Positions 10,623-19,704 of a DNA stretch of 64,000 nucleotides are shown here, one piece after another. Location: NCBI GenBank assembly GCA_947177425.1, contig CAMWUN010000011.1, positions 18,063-82,062 of the forward strand, in the 5' to 3' direction. The notes beneath the pieces are model-generated. The model saw nothing but the letters and a program-made list of their open reading frames with translations, did no database searches and was not told the origin of the DNA. The position numbers and the translations under genes are program-made. Positions within the stretch are counted from its first letter, which is position 1. Every line of letters starts with the position of its first letter. Origin of the DNA: an uncultured bacterium (GTDB taxonomy: Bacteria > Bacillota > Clostridia > Lachnospirales > Lachnospiraceae).

Positions 10623-10649
10623 ACTATCAGTTTACAGATGATAAAAGGG

Positions 10650-10669
10650 AATGTCAATGAATTGACATT
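10650..10669. promoter_or_regulatory. Putative Rex operator overlapping -35 of rex promoter
   Basis: aatgtcaa-tgaa-ttgacatt, perfect 8-bp arms with 4-nt spacer as in Rex boxes; TTGACA (10662) lies 17 bp from TATATT (10685). Confidence 0.5.
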
Positions 10670-10771
10670 ATTTTAACAGTGTTATATATTATTTTTATAG
10701 TATAATTTTTGGCAATTATGCTGTTTAATGCCATAAGGGACATTGCGGTATATGAAATAGGAGATGTGCAG

Positions 10772-11410
10772 GTGGAAAATAAAGAAATCTCACAGGCTGT
10801 TATCGGGCGGCTGCCAAGATACTTCAGGTTTCTGGGGGAACTTAAGGATGAGGGGATCGAGAGAATTTCCTCCCAGGAACTGAGTGACATCATGCAGGTC
10901 ACGGCATCCCAGATACGCCAGGACTTTAACAATTTCGGCGGTTTTGGCCAGCAGGGGTATGGGTATAAGGTAGAATATCTCTACGAAGAGATTGGCAAGA
11001 TACTGGGCCTTTACAAGACCCATAACCTGATTATTATCGGTGCAGGGAATTTAGGCCAGGCACTGGCAAATTATATGAACTTTGAGAGAAGGGGATTTTT
11101 GTTTAAGGGAATATTTGACAACAATCCGGAGCTTCTCGGAAAGAAAATCAGAAATATGGAAGTCAAATCCATGGATGAGATGGAAACCTTTGTCAGGGAA
11201 AATGACATAGACATAGCAGTCCTTACGATTCCCAAGGCCAGCGCTGCAGAGGTGGCAGAAAAGCTGGTGGATATCGGCATCAGGGGAATCTGGAATTTTG
11301 CCCATGTGGATTTAAGCGTTCCCAGGGGGATTCAGGTGGAAAACGTCCATTTGTCAGACAGTCTGATGAAACTGGCTTATAATATTAATCAATTTGAAAA
11401 CGGCGGCTGA
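10772..11410 (+). CDS. rex: Redox-sensing transcriptional repressor Rex
   Basis: ISQAVIGRLPRYFRFLGEL, ASQIRQDFNNFGGFGQQGYGY, Rossmann GAGNLGQAL. GTG at 10772 preceded by AGGAG is the likely start; ORF track starts upstream at 10709. Confidence 0.95.
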   Translation: MENKEISQAVIGRLPRYFRFLGELKDEGIERISSQELSDIMQVTASQIRQDFNNFGGFGQQGYGYKVEYLYEEIGKILGLYKTHNLIIIGAGNLGQALANYMNFERRGFLFKGIFDNNPELLGKKIRNMEVKSMDEMETFVRENDIDIAVLTIPKASAAEVAEKLVDIGIRGIWNFAHVDLSVPRGIQVENVHLSDSLMKLAYNINQFENGG

Positions 11411-11464
11411 CTTTCCAGCATCTGACTGGGCCGCAGAGTATAAATAGTTAACGGAGGCGAAGGT

Positions 11465-12106
11465 ATGTCAAGAACGGAGGAAATCTTTATGCCTGCACTG
11501 GCAGGCGCAAAACTGCCGATTCTCACACTGGATAATAAATGGCATAAGCTGTTTGACCAGTTGGGGCCGGATAAGCGGGTTAAGAAACTGGAGGATAAGC
11601 TGAACGACCTGCTGAAAAAACAGGGGAAAGCCAACACGGAAATCAAGGAGATTAAGAAACTGAAGAGAAAGCTGATGCAGGACATCATGGAAAATGCCCA
11701 GGAAAGTTCAGCAGGGAACGACGGAAAGGCCCAGAAAAAGGCCAATGATGACAGCCGCCTGATTAATGAGTGCAATGCCAAAATCAGAGGCTATGAGGAT
11801 GATCTTGATAAACTGCCGGATCAGATTGAAAAGGTCAACAGGGAGTTGATGCTTGCAACCATGGAAATATGTTACAGCCGCATGAAGGAAAATGAGCGTG
11901 AATCGGAGGAAGCTGCGAAATGGATTGCCCAGATGCGGATCGAACTTAAGAAACGGCTGGTGCGTAAACAGGAAGTGGAACTTATGAATCAGGAACTTTA
12001 TTCCTACATGCATGATATTTTCGGCGCAAGCGTGATTAATCTGTTTGATGTGAAGTATAGAATAAATGTGTCCAGGGACGCCGACGGTACAGAAGGCGGT
12101 ATATAA
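11465..12106 (+). CDS. Uncharacterised coiled-coil-rich protein
   Basis: 213-aa ORF, charged and helical, good spacing to rex; no recognised domain. Confidence 0.7.
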   Translation: MSRTEEIFMPALAGAKLPILTLDNKWHKLFDQLGPDKRVKKLEDKLNDLLKKQGKANTEIKEIKKLKRKLMQDIMENAQESSAGNDGKAQKKANDDSRLINECNAKIRGYEDDLDKLPDQIEKVNRELMLATMEICYSRMKENERESEEAAKWIAQMRIELKKRLVRKQEVELMNQELYSYMHDIFGASVINLFDVKYRINVSRDADGTEGGI

Positions 12107-12149
12107 AAAACAACGGACAGTACGCTTCGCGAACTGCCCTTATGTTAAC

Positions 12150-12180
12150 AAACGCTGTCACGCGAAGCGTGACAGCGTTT
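12150..12180. terminator. Strong hairpin built from dispersed repeat family A in inverted orientation
   Basis: Perfect 14-bp stem aaacgctgtcacgc-gaa-gcgtgacagcgttt followed by tt. Confidence 0.75.
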
Positions 12181-12229
12181 TTCATTACTATTTGTGCCGC
12201 CAGCCGAAGGCGGCGGAATGGAGATTAAT

Positions 12230-13768
12230 ATGAAATATATTGTAAGTGCGCAGGAGATGAAAGCCTGTGACAGGGATACCATTGACAGAATCGGTATGCC
12301 TGCCCTGGTACTGATGGAGCGGGCCGCCTGGGGGGTATATGAGGAAATCATGACAAAAGGGCCGTTGCCCAAAAGAGTACTTGTTGTGGCAGGTGTGGGA
12401 AACAATGGCGGAGACGGGCTGGCAGCAGGAAGGATGCTTGCCCTTAAGGGATGCCGGGTAGACTTTTTTATGGCAGGAAATCCTGATAAGGCTTCGGAGG
12501 AGACAAAAGTCCAGATGAAGATTCTTCACAATTTAGGGTTTTCCATACAGCGCAAATTGGAAGATGCAGAATATGATATGGTAATAGACGCCCTTTTCGG
12601 CATCGGCTTATCCAGAAATATAGAGGGAGAATATGCACAGGTTATTGACAGGATTAACTGTTTTGGAGAGACAGGGGCGCAGATTATCAGTGTGGATATC
12701 CCTTCCGGCATCTGCGCCGATACAGGAAAGGTTCTGGGCTGCGGGGTCAGAGCCGGCGCCACTGTGACTTTCGCCTTTGCAAAGAAGGGGCATTTCCTGT
12801 ATCCGGGCAGGGAATATGCAGGAAAGCTTATGGTAAAGGATATAGGCATTACGGAAAAATCATTTGCCTGGCAGGGGCCGGGGGCGTTTTGCTATGAACG
12901 GGGGGAACTGGCGGCGCTTCTTCCCCGCCGGAGTCCGTCTGGAAATAAAGGGACTTTCGGAAAAGTGCTGTTAACTGCCGGAAGCAGAGATATGAGCGGC
13001 GCCTGTACCTTAAGCGGAACAGGAGTTTTAAGGACGGGAGCCGGCATGGTGAAGATTATCACCCCGGACTGTAACCGTGGGATTATCCAGACCACCCTGC
13101 CGGAGGCAATGCTGTATTCTTTTCAGGGAACACCTGATAAAGTACAGGTGGAAAAGGCGCTGGACTGGGCGGATGTGTTAGTGGCCGGGCCGGGTATGGG
13201 GCAGGATGAAAATGCTCTCCGGCTGATGGAACTGATTATGGAAAATAAAACCCTTCCCATGGTAATAGATGCCGACGGCCTGAATCTGATTTCAGCCCAC
13301 AATAATTTGAAAAAAATGCTGGCTCTAAGGCCGCCCTGCACCACGATACTGACGCCCCATCCGGGAGAACTGGTGCGGCTTGCGGGGGTGGATATGGATG
13401 CATATTGGTCAGACAGGGAAGTAACTGCCCGGAAACTGGCAGAAGAGTACGGCTGCATTGTTGCGTCCAAAGATGCTGCGACGATGGTGTTTGAGCCGGG
13501 AAGAAGGGGAATTTATATTAATACTTCCGGCAATGACGGAATGGCCTGCGCAGGCAGCGGGGATGTTCTGGCGGGTATGATGGGAGGGCTTCTGGCCCAG
13601 GGGATGCCGTGCTTTGAAGGGGCGTGTCTTGGGGTATACCTTCACGGGCTTGCGGGAGAAGAAGCTTCCATGAGAAAGGGACGTTATGGCATGACGGCGT
13701 CGGATATTTCTAAGGCCCTTACCAATGTAATGCGCATACAGGAGGAAGAACGGAGGCAGGACCTATGA
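12230..13768 (+). CDS. nnr: Bifunctional NAD(P)H-hydrate epimerase / ADP-dependent NAD(P)H-hydrate dehydratase
   Basis: YjeF N-domain (VVAGVGNNGGDGLAAGRML) and carbohydrate-kinase-like domain (TPHPGELVRL, GNDGMACAGSGDVLAGMMGGLLAQG). Confidence 0.93.
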   Translation: MKYIVSAQEMKACDRDTIDRIGMPALVLMERAAWGVYEEIMTKGPLPKRVLVVAGVGNNGGDGLAAGRMLALKGCRVDFFMAGNPDKASEETKVQMKILHNLGFSIQRKLEDAEYDMVIDALFGIGLSRNIEGEYAQVIDRINCFGETGAQIISVDIPSGICADTGKVLGCGVRAGATVTFAFAKKGHFLYPGREYAGKLMVKDIGITEKSFAWQGPGAFCYERGELAALLPRRSPSGNKGTFGKVLLTAGSRDMSGACTLSGTGVLRTGAGMVKIITPDCNRGIIQTTLPEAMLYSFQGTPDKVQVEKALDWADVLVAGPGMGQDENALRLMELIMENKTLPMVIDADGLNLISAHNNLKKMLALRPPCTTILTPHPGELVRLAGVDMDAYWSDREVTARKLAEEYGCIVASKDAATMVFEPGRRGIYINTSGNDGMACAGSGDVLAGMMGGLLAQGMPCFEGACLGVYLHGLAGEEASMRKGRYGMTASDISKALTNVMRIQEEERRQDL

Positions 13769-14958
13769 TAGAGGAGTACCAGAGAGTCTGGGCGGAAATA
13801 GATTTAGATGCAGTAAGAAGCAATATGGAAAGCATGAAGGCAAATATCAGCCCCAATACAACAATAATCGGGGTGATTAAGACAGACGGTTACGGCCATG
13901 GGGCGGTGCCAATTGCAAAAGAACTGGAAGGACTTGATTATTTATATGGTTATGCCACAGCCACAGCGGAGGAGGCGTTTATCCTAAGAAAGGCCGGGAT
14001 AAGGAAGCCCCTTCTGGTTCTGGGTTATACCTTTCCCTACTGCTATGAAAGGATGATACAGGAAGAGGTCAGGATGACGGTATTCCGCCATGATACTCTT
14101 AAGGAACTTTCCCTGGCGGCCGGCAGCCTGAAAGAAAAAGGCATTGACAAAAAGGCAAAGGTGCATATCAAGGTGGACACGGGGATGAGCCGGATTGGCA
14201 TAAAGCCCGGCGGGGAAGGCGTTTCGTTTATAAAGGAAGCCTTTGGGACGAAAGGGATTGAGGTGGAAGGAATCTTTACCCACTTTGCCAGAGCCGATGA
14301 AGAGGATAAAACCCCTGTAAACGGCCAGCTTACAGTTTTTAGTCAGTTTCTGGAACGAATAAAGGAGGAAACCGGAGAGGAAATTTTGATGAAACACTGT
14401 TCCAACAGCGCAGGCATTGTGGAACTGCCCCAGGCGAATATGGATGCCGTGCGGGCGGGAATCACTCTTTACGGTCTGTGGCCTTCGGCGCAGGTAAGGC
14501 GGGATATCGTCTCTTTACGTCCGGTAATGTCCCTTTACAGCCGGATTGTCTATATCAAAGAGATTGAAGCCGGAACCCAGGTCAGTTATGGAGGAACCTT
14601 TACAGCCCAGAGCAAAAGAAAGGTGGCCACCGTTCCTGTGGGCTATGGAGACGGATATCCAAGGGGACTGTCAGGTAAAGGCTTTGTCCTGATACGGGGA
14701 CAGAAAGCGCCGGTTTTAGGAAGGGTATGTATGGACCAGTTTATGGTGGACGTCACACATATTCCAGAAGCTGCATCCGGTGATGTGGTGACATTAATCG
14801 GCAGGGATGGCTCAGAGCAGATTACCATGGAACAGTTAGGGGAGTTGTCTGGCAGATTCAACTATGAATTTGCCTGCGGCATTGGAAAGCGTGTGCCAAG
14901 AGTATATGTCAAAGAAGGAAAGGTTCTGTACACCAGAGACAATTATCAGGATTTTTAA
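13765..14958 (+). CDS. alr: Alanine racemase
   Basis: PLP lysine motif (VIKTDGYGHGAVPIAKEL), GYGDGYPRGLSGKG and VCMDQFMVDVTH; 4-nt overlap with nnr. Confidence 0.96.
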   Translation: MIEEYQRVWAEIDLDAVRSNMESMKANISPNTTIIGVIKTDGYGHGAVPIAKELEGLDYLYGYATATAEEAFILRKAGIRKPLLVLGYTFPYCYERMIQEEVRMTVFRHDTLKELSLAAGSLKEKGIDKKAKVHIKVDTGMSRIGIKPGGEGVSFIKEAFGTKGIEVEGIFTHFARADEEDKTPVNGQLTVFSQFLERIKEETGEEILMKHCSNSAGIVELPQANMDAVRAGITLYGLWPSAQVRRDIVSLRPVMSLYSRIVYIKEIEAGTQVSYGGTFTAQSKRKVATVPVGYGDGYPRGLSGKGFVLIRGQKAPVLGRVCMDQFMVDVTHIPEAASGDVVTLIGRDGSEQITMEQLGELSGRFNYEFACGIGKRVPRVYVKEGKVLYTRDNYQDF

Positions 14959-15071
14959 CGGTATCTGAATACCTTCTTACAATACGGTTATACTACTTAT
15001 TAAAATCAAACGCCGATACGCCTGGGGAATCGGCTTATTGAATAAAAATATCCTATTGGAATGAAGGGTGT

Positions 15072-15422
15072 GTGAAGAAAGTGAGAAGAGGGGATATTTA
15101 CTATGCAGATCTGCGTCCGGTGGTAGGCTCCGAGCAGGGAGGCATCAGGCCGGTGCTGATTATACAGAATGATGTGGGGAACAGACATAGTCCTACGGTT
15201 ATATGTGCAGCCATTACATCAAAAATGAATAAGGCAAAACTGCCTACCCATATAGAACTGAGCGCGGGAAAATACGATATGGTCAAGGACTCGGTGATTC
15301 TGCTTGAACAGCTCCGTACCATAGACAAAAAACGGCTTAAAGATAAGGTGTGCCACCTGGACGAAGATATCATGGGGCAGGTAAACCGCGGACTTATGAT
15401 AAGTCTGGAACTGGATACATAG
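15072..15422 (+). CDS. MazF/PemK family endoribonuclease toxin
   Basis: [50 protein letters not shown] start; follows alr as ndoA does in Bacillus. Confidence 0.93.
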   Translation: MKKVRRGDIYYADLRPVVGSEQGGIRPVLIIQNDVGNRHSPTVICAAITSKMNKAKLPTHIELSAGKYDMVKDSVILLEQLRTIDKKRLKDKVCHLDEDIMGQVNRGLMISLELDT

Positions 15423-15539
15423 ATATGAGATTACAGTTCTTTAAGCAGATGCAAAAAACGGTCCGCCGTGACAGTCGGCTTTCTATGGAATTATGGGCTG
15501 CCTGCCATACGGTACCGTCAGCCCGGCCGGAGGTTTTAG

Positions 15540-15581
15540 AATCGATTGTTACTGTTTATCTGTGACCAGTAACAATCGATT
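15540..15581. repeat. Dispersed palindromic repeat family B, copy 2, within a 15-bp perfect inverted repeat
   Basis: aatcgattgttactg ttta..gtgac cagtaacaatcgatt; core matches copies at 1431 and 63950. Confidence 0.75.
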
Positions 15582-15671
15582 TCCATGTCAGACAGTCCGC
15601 AGACCTTGACGATGAGGGCAGGAAATGGTATAGTTTAATTTGAAATTTTGTGCAAAAAGGGAGATGGAAAA

Positions 15672-17081
15672 ATGGACGATGGCGGGCCTACGGCCAGTTG
15701 GATTATTTTTTTCGCTTTATTATTGACGGATATGCTTTTTTACGGGTTCGGCGCGGCGGTAAAGGAACTGAATTCCAAGGAACTTGCCGACCGCATTCAG
15801 GAGACAGGAAGCCAGAAGGCAAAGCGGCTTTATGAGATTACAGTAAATCCGGAGCAGTATATTAATACCGTCCAGTTGGTGGTGACGCTGATTAATCTGG
15901 TTATGGGAGGGTTTTTCCTGCGGGTGTTCGGCACTGTGACAAAAGGAATTCTGGAAAAAGGCGCAGCCTCCTACCTGGCGGACATGGCAGTGGCGCCGGT
16001 AGTGCTTTCCGGTGCGGCGCTTGCGCTGGCAGGAGCGGTGTTGCTGTATATTCTGCTTACATTCGGTGTACTGATACCCAAAAGGCTGGGGATGAAATAT
16101 GCTTCCCAATGGGCATTTGCCTGTATTGACCCCATTTATTACATAACCAGAATATTCAGTCCCGTGACAGGGCTGGTTTCCGTGACGGCAAGGGGAATCT
16201 TAAAAATATTTGGCATCCATACGGATAAGGATTCAGAGGATGTGACAGAGGAGGAAATTATTTCCATGGTCAATGAAGGACATGAGCAGGGCGTGCTGAT
16301 GGCTTCTGAGGCGGAAATGATTAACAAGATTTTTGAGTTTGGCGATAAGGAAACCAAAGATATAATGACCCACAGGGCCAATATTCTTGCAATCGACCGG
16401 AATATGCTGCTGGGGGAGGCTATCGACTATATGCTCAGCGAAAGCAAAAGCCGTTTTCCTGTTTTTGAAGAAAATATCGACCACATGATAGGGATTCTTC
16501 ATTTCAGGGACGCCATGCGCGCCCACAGAATAAAGGGGAATATGGAACTGCCAGTAGGGGAAATTGAAGGTCTTATCAGGGATGTAATGTTTGTGCCTGA
16601 AACGAAAAACATTGACGCCCTGTTTGAGACTATGCAGCATACCAAGACCCAGATGGTAATCGTGGTGGACGAGTACGGGCAGACCACAGGGCTGGTTGCC
16701 ATGGAAGATATCCTGGAGGAAATCGTAGGAAATATTATGGACGAGTATGACGAGGAGGAAGAGCATATAGAGGAAACCGAAAATGAAGATGAGTATATAA
16801 TAGAAGGAATTACCCCTTTAGAGGAACTGGAAGAGAGATTTGGTATTACCTTTAAGGAGGAAGCTTTTGAAACCCTGAACGGGTTTATGATTTCCAAGAT
16901 GGACAAGATTCCTGAGGAGGACGAGGAGTTTTCCATTGATGTGGGCGGATACAGCTTTAAAATTCTCCACGTGGAAAACCGTATGATTAAAAGCGTTCTT
17001 GTCACCAGACTGCCTGTCAGACAGACGGCAGGGGACAGGAATGAGGACGATGATAAGGAAGAAGAAAAGAAACAGGAGTAA
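15672..17081 (+). CDS. Hemolysin-family CBS-domain/CorC transporter-associated membrane protein (DUF21)
   Basis: DUF21 TM region, CBS pair (DIMTHRANILAIDRN, TKTQMVIVVDEYGQTTGLVAMEDILEEIVGNIMDEYDEEE), CorC_HlyC C-domain. Start taken at ATG 15672. Confidence 0.92.
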   Translation: MDDGGPTASWIIFFALLLTDMLFYGFGAAVKELNSKELADRIQETGSQKAKRLYEITVNPEQYINTVQLVVTLINLVMGGFFLRVFGTVTKGILEKGAASYLADMAVAPVVLSGAALALAGAVLLYILLTFGVLIPKRLGMKYASQWAFACIDPIYYITRIFSPVTGLVSVTARGILKIFGIHTDKDSEDVTEEEIISMVNEGHEQGVLMASEAEMINKIFEFGDKETKDIMTHRANILAIDRNMLLGEAIDYMLSESKSRFPVFEENIDHMIGILHFRDAMRAHRIKGNMELPVGEIEGLIRDVMFVPETKNIDALFETMQHTKTQMVIVVDEYGQTTGLVAMEDILEEIVGNIMDEYDEEEEHIEETENEDEYIIEGITPLEELEERFGITFKEEAFETLNGFMISKMDKIPEEDEEFSIDVGGYSFKILHVENRMIKSVLVTRLPVRQTAGDRNEDDDKEEEKKQE

Positions 17082-17096
17082 AAAAGGAGAAAAATT

Positions 17097-17825
17097 ATGT
17101 CAGGACATTCAAAATTTGCAAATATTAAACATAAAAAAGAAAAAAACGATGCCGCAAAGGGTAAAATTTTTACAATTCTGGGAAGGGAAATTGCGGTTGC
17201 AGTCAAGGAAGGCGGTTCAGACCCTGCCAACAATTCCAAACTGGCCCAGGTCATTGCAAAAGCAAAAGCCAATAATATGCCCAATGATACTATTGAAAGA
17301 GGAATCAAAAAGGCTGCGGGAGATGTAGGAAATGTAAACTATAAATACATTACTTATGAAGGTTACGGTCCTAACGGCATAGCCATTATTGTGGATGCGC
17401 TTACAGACAATCAGAACAGGACGGCGGCAAACGTAAGAAATGCTTTTACAAAAGGGAACGGCAATGTGGGAACACCCGGCTGCGTATCTTTTATGTTTGA
17501 CCAAAAGGGGCAGATTATTATAGACAAGGAAGAATACGAAGGGGATGCGGATGAACTGATGATGCTTGCACTGGATGCAGGGGCGGAGGATTTTTCCGAG
17601 GAAGAGGACAGTTTTGAGGTGCTTACGGCGCCTGATGATTTTGACACGGTATTTAAGGCCATTCAGGACGGCGGTATTCCTACGGTTTCAGCGGAAGTTA
17701 CAATGATTCCCCAGAATTATGTGGAACTTACAGACGAAGGGGCCGTAAAGAGTTTGCAGAAGATACTGGATCTTTTAGACGAGGACGACGACGTACAGGC
17801 GGTATATCATAATTGGGATGAATAA
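17097..17825 (+). CDS. YebC/PmpR family transcriptional/translational regulator
   Basis: MSGHSKFANIKHKKEKNDAAKGKIFTILGREIAVAVKEGG is the classic YebC N-terminus. Confidence 0.96.
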   Translation: MSGHSKFANIKHKKEKNDAAKGKIFTILGREIAVAVKEGGSDPANNSKLAQVIAKAKANNMPNDTIERGIKKAAGDVGNVNYKYITYEGYGPNGIAIIVDALTDNQNRTAANVRNAFTKGNGNVGTPGCVSFMFDQKGQIIIDKEEYEGDADELMMLALDAGAEDFSEEEDSFEVLTAPDDFDTVFKAIQDGGIPTVSAEVTMIPQNYVELTDEGAVKSLQKILDLLDEDDDVQAVYHNWDE

Positions 17826-18927
17826 AAAAATACAGAGACTGCTGATGGTCTTATGGGGACTGGCAGTGACAATAAGCAGGGCTGTCAGTTTCTTTTTAAC
17901 AGGGCAGACGATGGCCGATACATATGAATATTATACAAATGCCATGATACAGGCGCAGGAAAAGCAGCAGGTATTTTCCACAGGGCTTTCCTTTATTTAT
18001 ACGGAAAGTCTTTCCGGGCTCTTGCGGTTTACAGGAAACCGTATAGAAGCGGCGGGCGTCTGCCAGATGACGCTGCAGATTCTGTGGCTCTGGCTGTTTT
18101 TGGCGGGTGCCTGCATGATTTTTGGAAAACTGGCCGGATTTGCGGCGGGAACCATGATGGCAGTATCGCCATGGATACTGGAAAGCATTTTCGTGGTGTC
18201 GCCGGAAAACTTTTATATGCTGTTCTGGTCAGCGGCGCTGCTGTTCCTGGGATTTGCCATAAGAGAAGCCCCGGAAGAGAGAAAAAGCGGTGGAGGAAAC
18301 ATTCTGTGCCTGCTTGCGGCGGGATTTCTTACAGGGATGATAACGGTATGGCACTACTTGGGACTTTATCTGTTGCCAGTAATCCTGTATGCTTTCATCA
18401 GGGAAAGGCGCAGGGTAAAAAGGAAATTTGTCCTGCTTGTGGGGCTTGTGCCGGGCGGTCTTACGGCCTTTGCCCATATTGCCATGGCAGCAGGCAAAAC
18501 AGTTGCTGCACAGGTTGAGGGCTGGGTAATGGAACTGCAGGAGCTGCCCCTGTGCTTTTTATATGAGGAGACAGAACTGGAAAACTGGCTTTTCTGCGCC
18601 ATAGGGGCAGGAATTCTATGCCGGAACCTGACTGCCCTTATCCGAAAGAATGCGGGCCGGGAGAAAGAGGAAGGAATTTCCGGGGATACTGTAGAGAAGC
18701 TGCCACAGGAAGAACCCCGGACAGCGGCGGTTGAGGAAGAAAAGCCTGACAATTATTTCATAGCCCAGGACGGAAGGAAAATGAAGTATTTAGACAACCC
18801 TCTGCCTGTTCCCAAAAAGCATGTAAAAAAAGAAATGAAGTTCGCCATTGAGGAAGTGGAAGGCGACTTTGATATCAAGGATGACTTTGACTTTCAAATC
18901 GGCAATGGGGATGATTTTGATGTTTGA
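17818..18927 (+). CDS. Multi-pass membrane protein, possibly GT-C glycosyltransferase-like
   Basis: Repeated hydrophobic segments and charged C-terminal tail (RKMKYLDNPLPVPKKHVKKEMKF); 8-nt overlap with yebC. Confidence 0.75.
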   Translation: MNKKIQRLLMVLWGLAVTISRAVSFFLTGQTMADTYEYYTNAMIQAQEKQQVFSTGLSFIYTESLSGLLRFTGNRIEAAGVCQMTLQILWLWLFLAGACMIFGKLAGFAAGTMMAVSPWILESIFVVSPENFYMLFWSAALLFLGFAIREAPEERKSGGGNILCLLAAGFLTGMITVWHYLGLYLLPVILYAFIRERRRVKRKFVLLVGLVPGGLTAFAHIAMAAGKTVAAQVEGWVMELQELPLCFLYEETELENWLFCAIGAGILCRNLTALIRKNAGREKEEGISGDTVEKLPQEEPRTAAVEEEKPDNYFIAQDGRKMKYLDNPLPVPKKHVKKEMKFAIEEVEGDFDIKDDFDFQIGNGDDFDV

Positions 18928-19089
18928 TTGAAGTAACGGATTGCGGATAAAAGGCAGTATTCGCAGCTTAACATGGCGTTAATTTTACGATACCTGCTAA
19001 ATGTTCACCTATATTGACAAATTGACAAGTTAGATTGCTTGAATTGGAAAAGATTTTCTTATAGGCTGACAAAAAGGAGGTAATGTGAA

Positions 19090-19515
19090 ATGAAATTCAA
19101 CGAAAAATTATTAAAACTCAGAAAAGAAAAAGGACTGTCCCAGGAAGAACTGGGAATGGAGATGGAGGTATCGCGGCAGACAATTTCAAAATGGGAGGCA
19201 GGGCAGTCATACCCGGATTTTACCAGACTGGTCATGCTGAGTGATTTTTTTAACATGACACTGGATGAACTTGTGAAGGATATTGACGTACAGGAGGTAA
19301 GGGAAAATTCGCTTGTAAATGAGAAAATAGATTCCATATACCGGGTTTCCCGGGATGTGGATGCGGTTTTCCAAAATGATACTTTAAAGGGCTTTATTAA
19401 GGGAATATGGTGGTTTATAGCCGTCAGCCTGATATTTGTATGTGTTGTTGCGGCAGCTTCATTTATATTGCATCTTATTTATCCGGAATCCAATATATTT
19501 TGGCGCGTATATTAA
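19090..19515 (+). CDS. XRE-family HTH regulator with C-terminal TM segment
   Basis: LLKLRKEKGLSQEELGMEMEVSRQTISKWEAGQSYPDFTRLVMLSDFF plus C-terminal hydrophobic helix; GGAGG upstream. Confidence 0.92.
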   Translation: MKFNEKLLKLRKEKGLSQEELGMEMEVSRQTISKWEAGQSYPDFTRLVMLSDFFNMTLDELVKDIDVQEVRENSLVNEKIDSIYRVSRDVDAVFQNDTLKGFIKGIWWFIAVSLIFVCVVAAASFILHLIYPESNIFWRVY

Positions 19516-19579
19516 CCGGAAATTTTTATGTGTTTTGGAAAGATGTGTGAATAAAAACTATAAAAGGAAATATACTAAG

Positions 19580-19609
19580 GAGGACTGTTTAAAAGACAGT
19601 TCTCTTTTT
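19580..19609 (+). terminator. Intrinsic terminator
   Basis: gaggactgt-ttaaaag-acagttctc (one G-U pair) then ttttt. Confidence 0.75.
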
Positions 19610-19704
19610 GATACCAATAAACTGACTGCAGAGAGCAGCATTTATTACTTGATTTTTGATAAGAAATTATAAATATGTATGTTGGGAAAGTATGGAGGAT
19701 TCAG

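Noticed and set aside
10709-10771. Upstream extension of Rex (MAIMLFNAIRDIAVYEIGDVQ)
   Set aside because: Starts too close to the predicted -10 region, lacks an RBS, and is not part of the Rex family N-terminus as I know it.
12196-12214. GCCGCC/GGCGGC hairpin as a riboswitch before nnr
   Set aside because: Too short and no known riboswitch core; kept only as part of the hairpin cluster.
16499-17308. 269-aa minus-strand ORF
   Set aside because: Antisense to the CBS/CorC gene and yebC; Ser-rich composition typical of shadow ORFs opposite Glu/Asp-rich genes.
19090-19515. Phage-type repressor at the XRE gene
   Set aside because: No phage genes nearby; HTH plus C-terminal TM segment is a common chromosomal Firmicute architecture.
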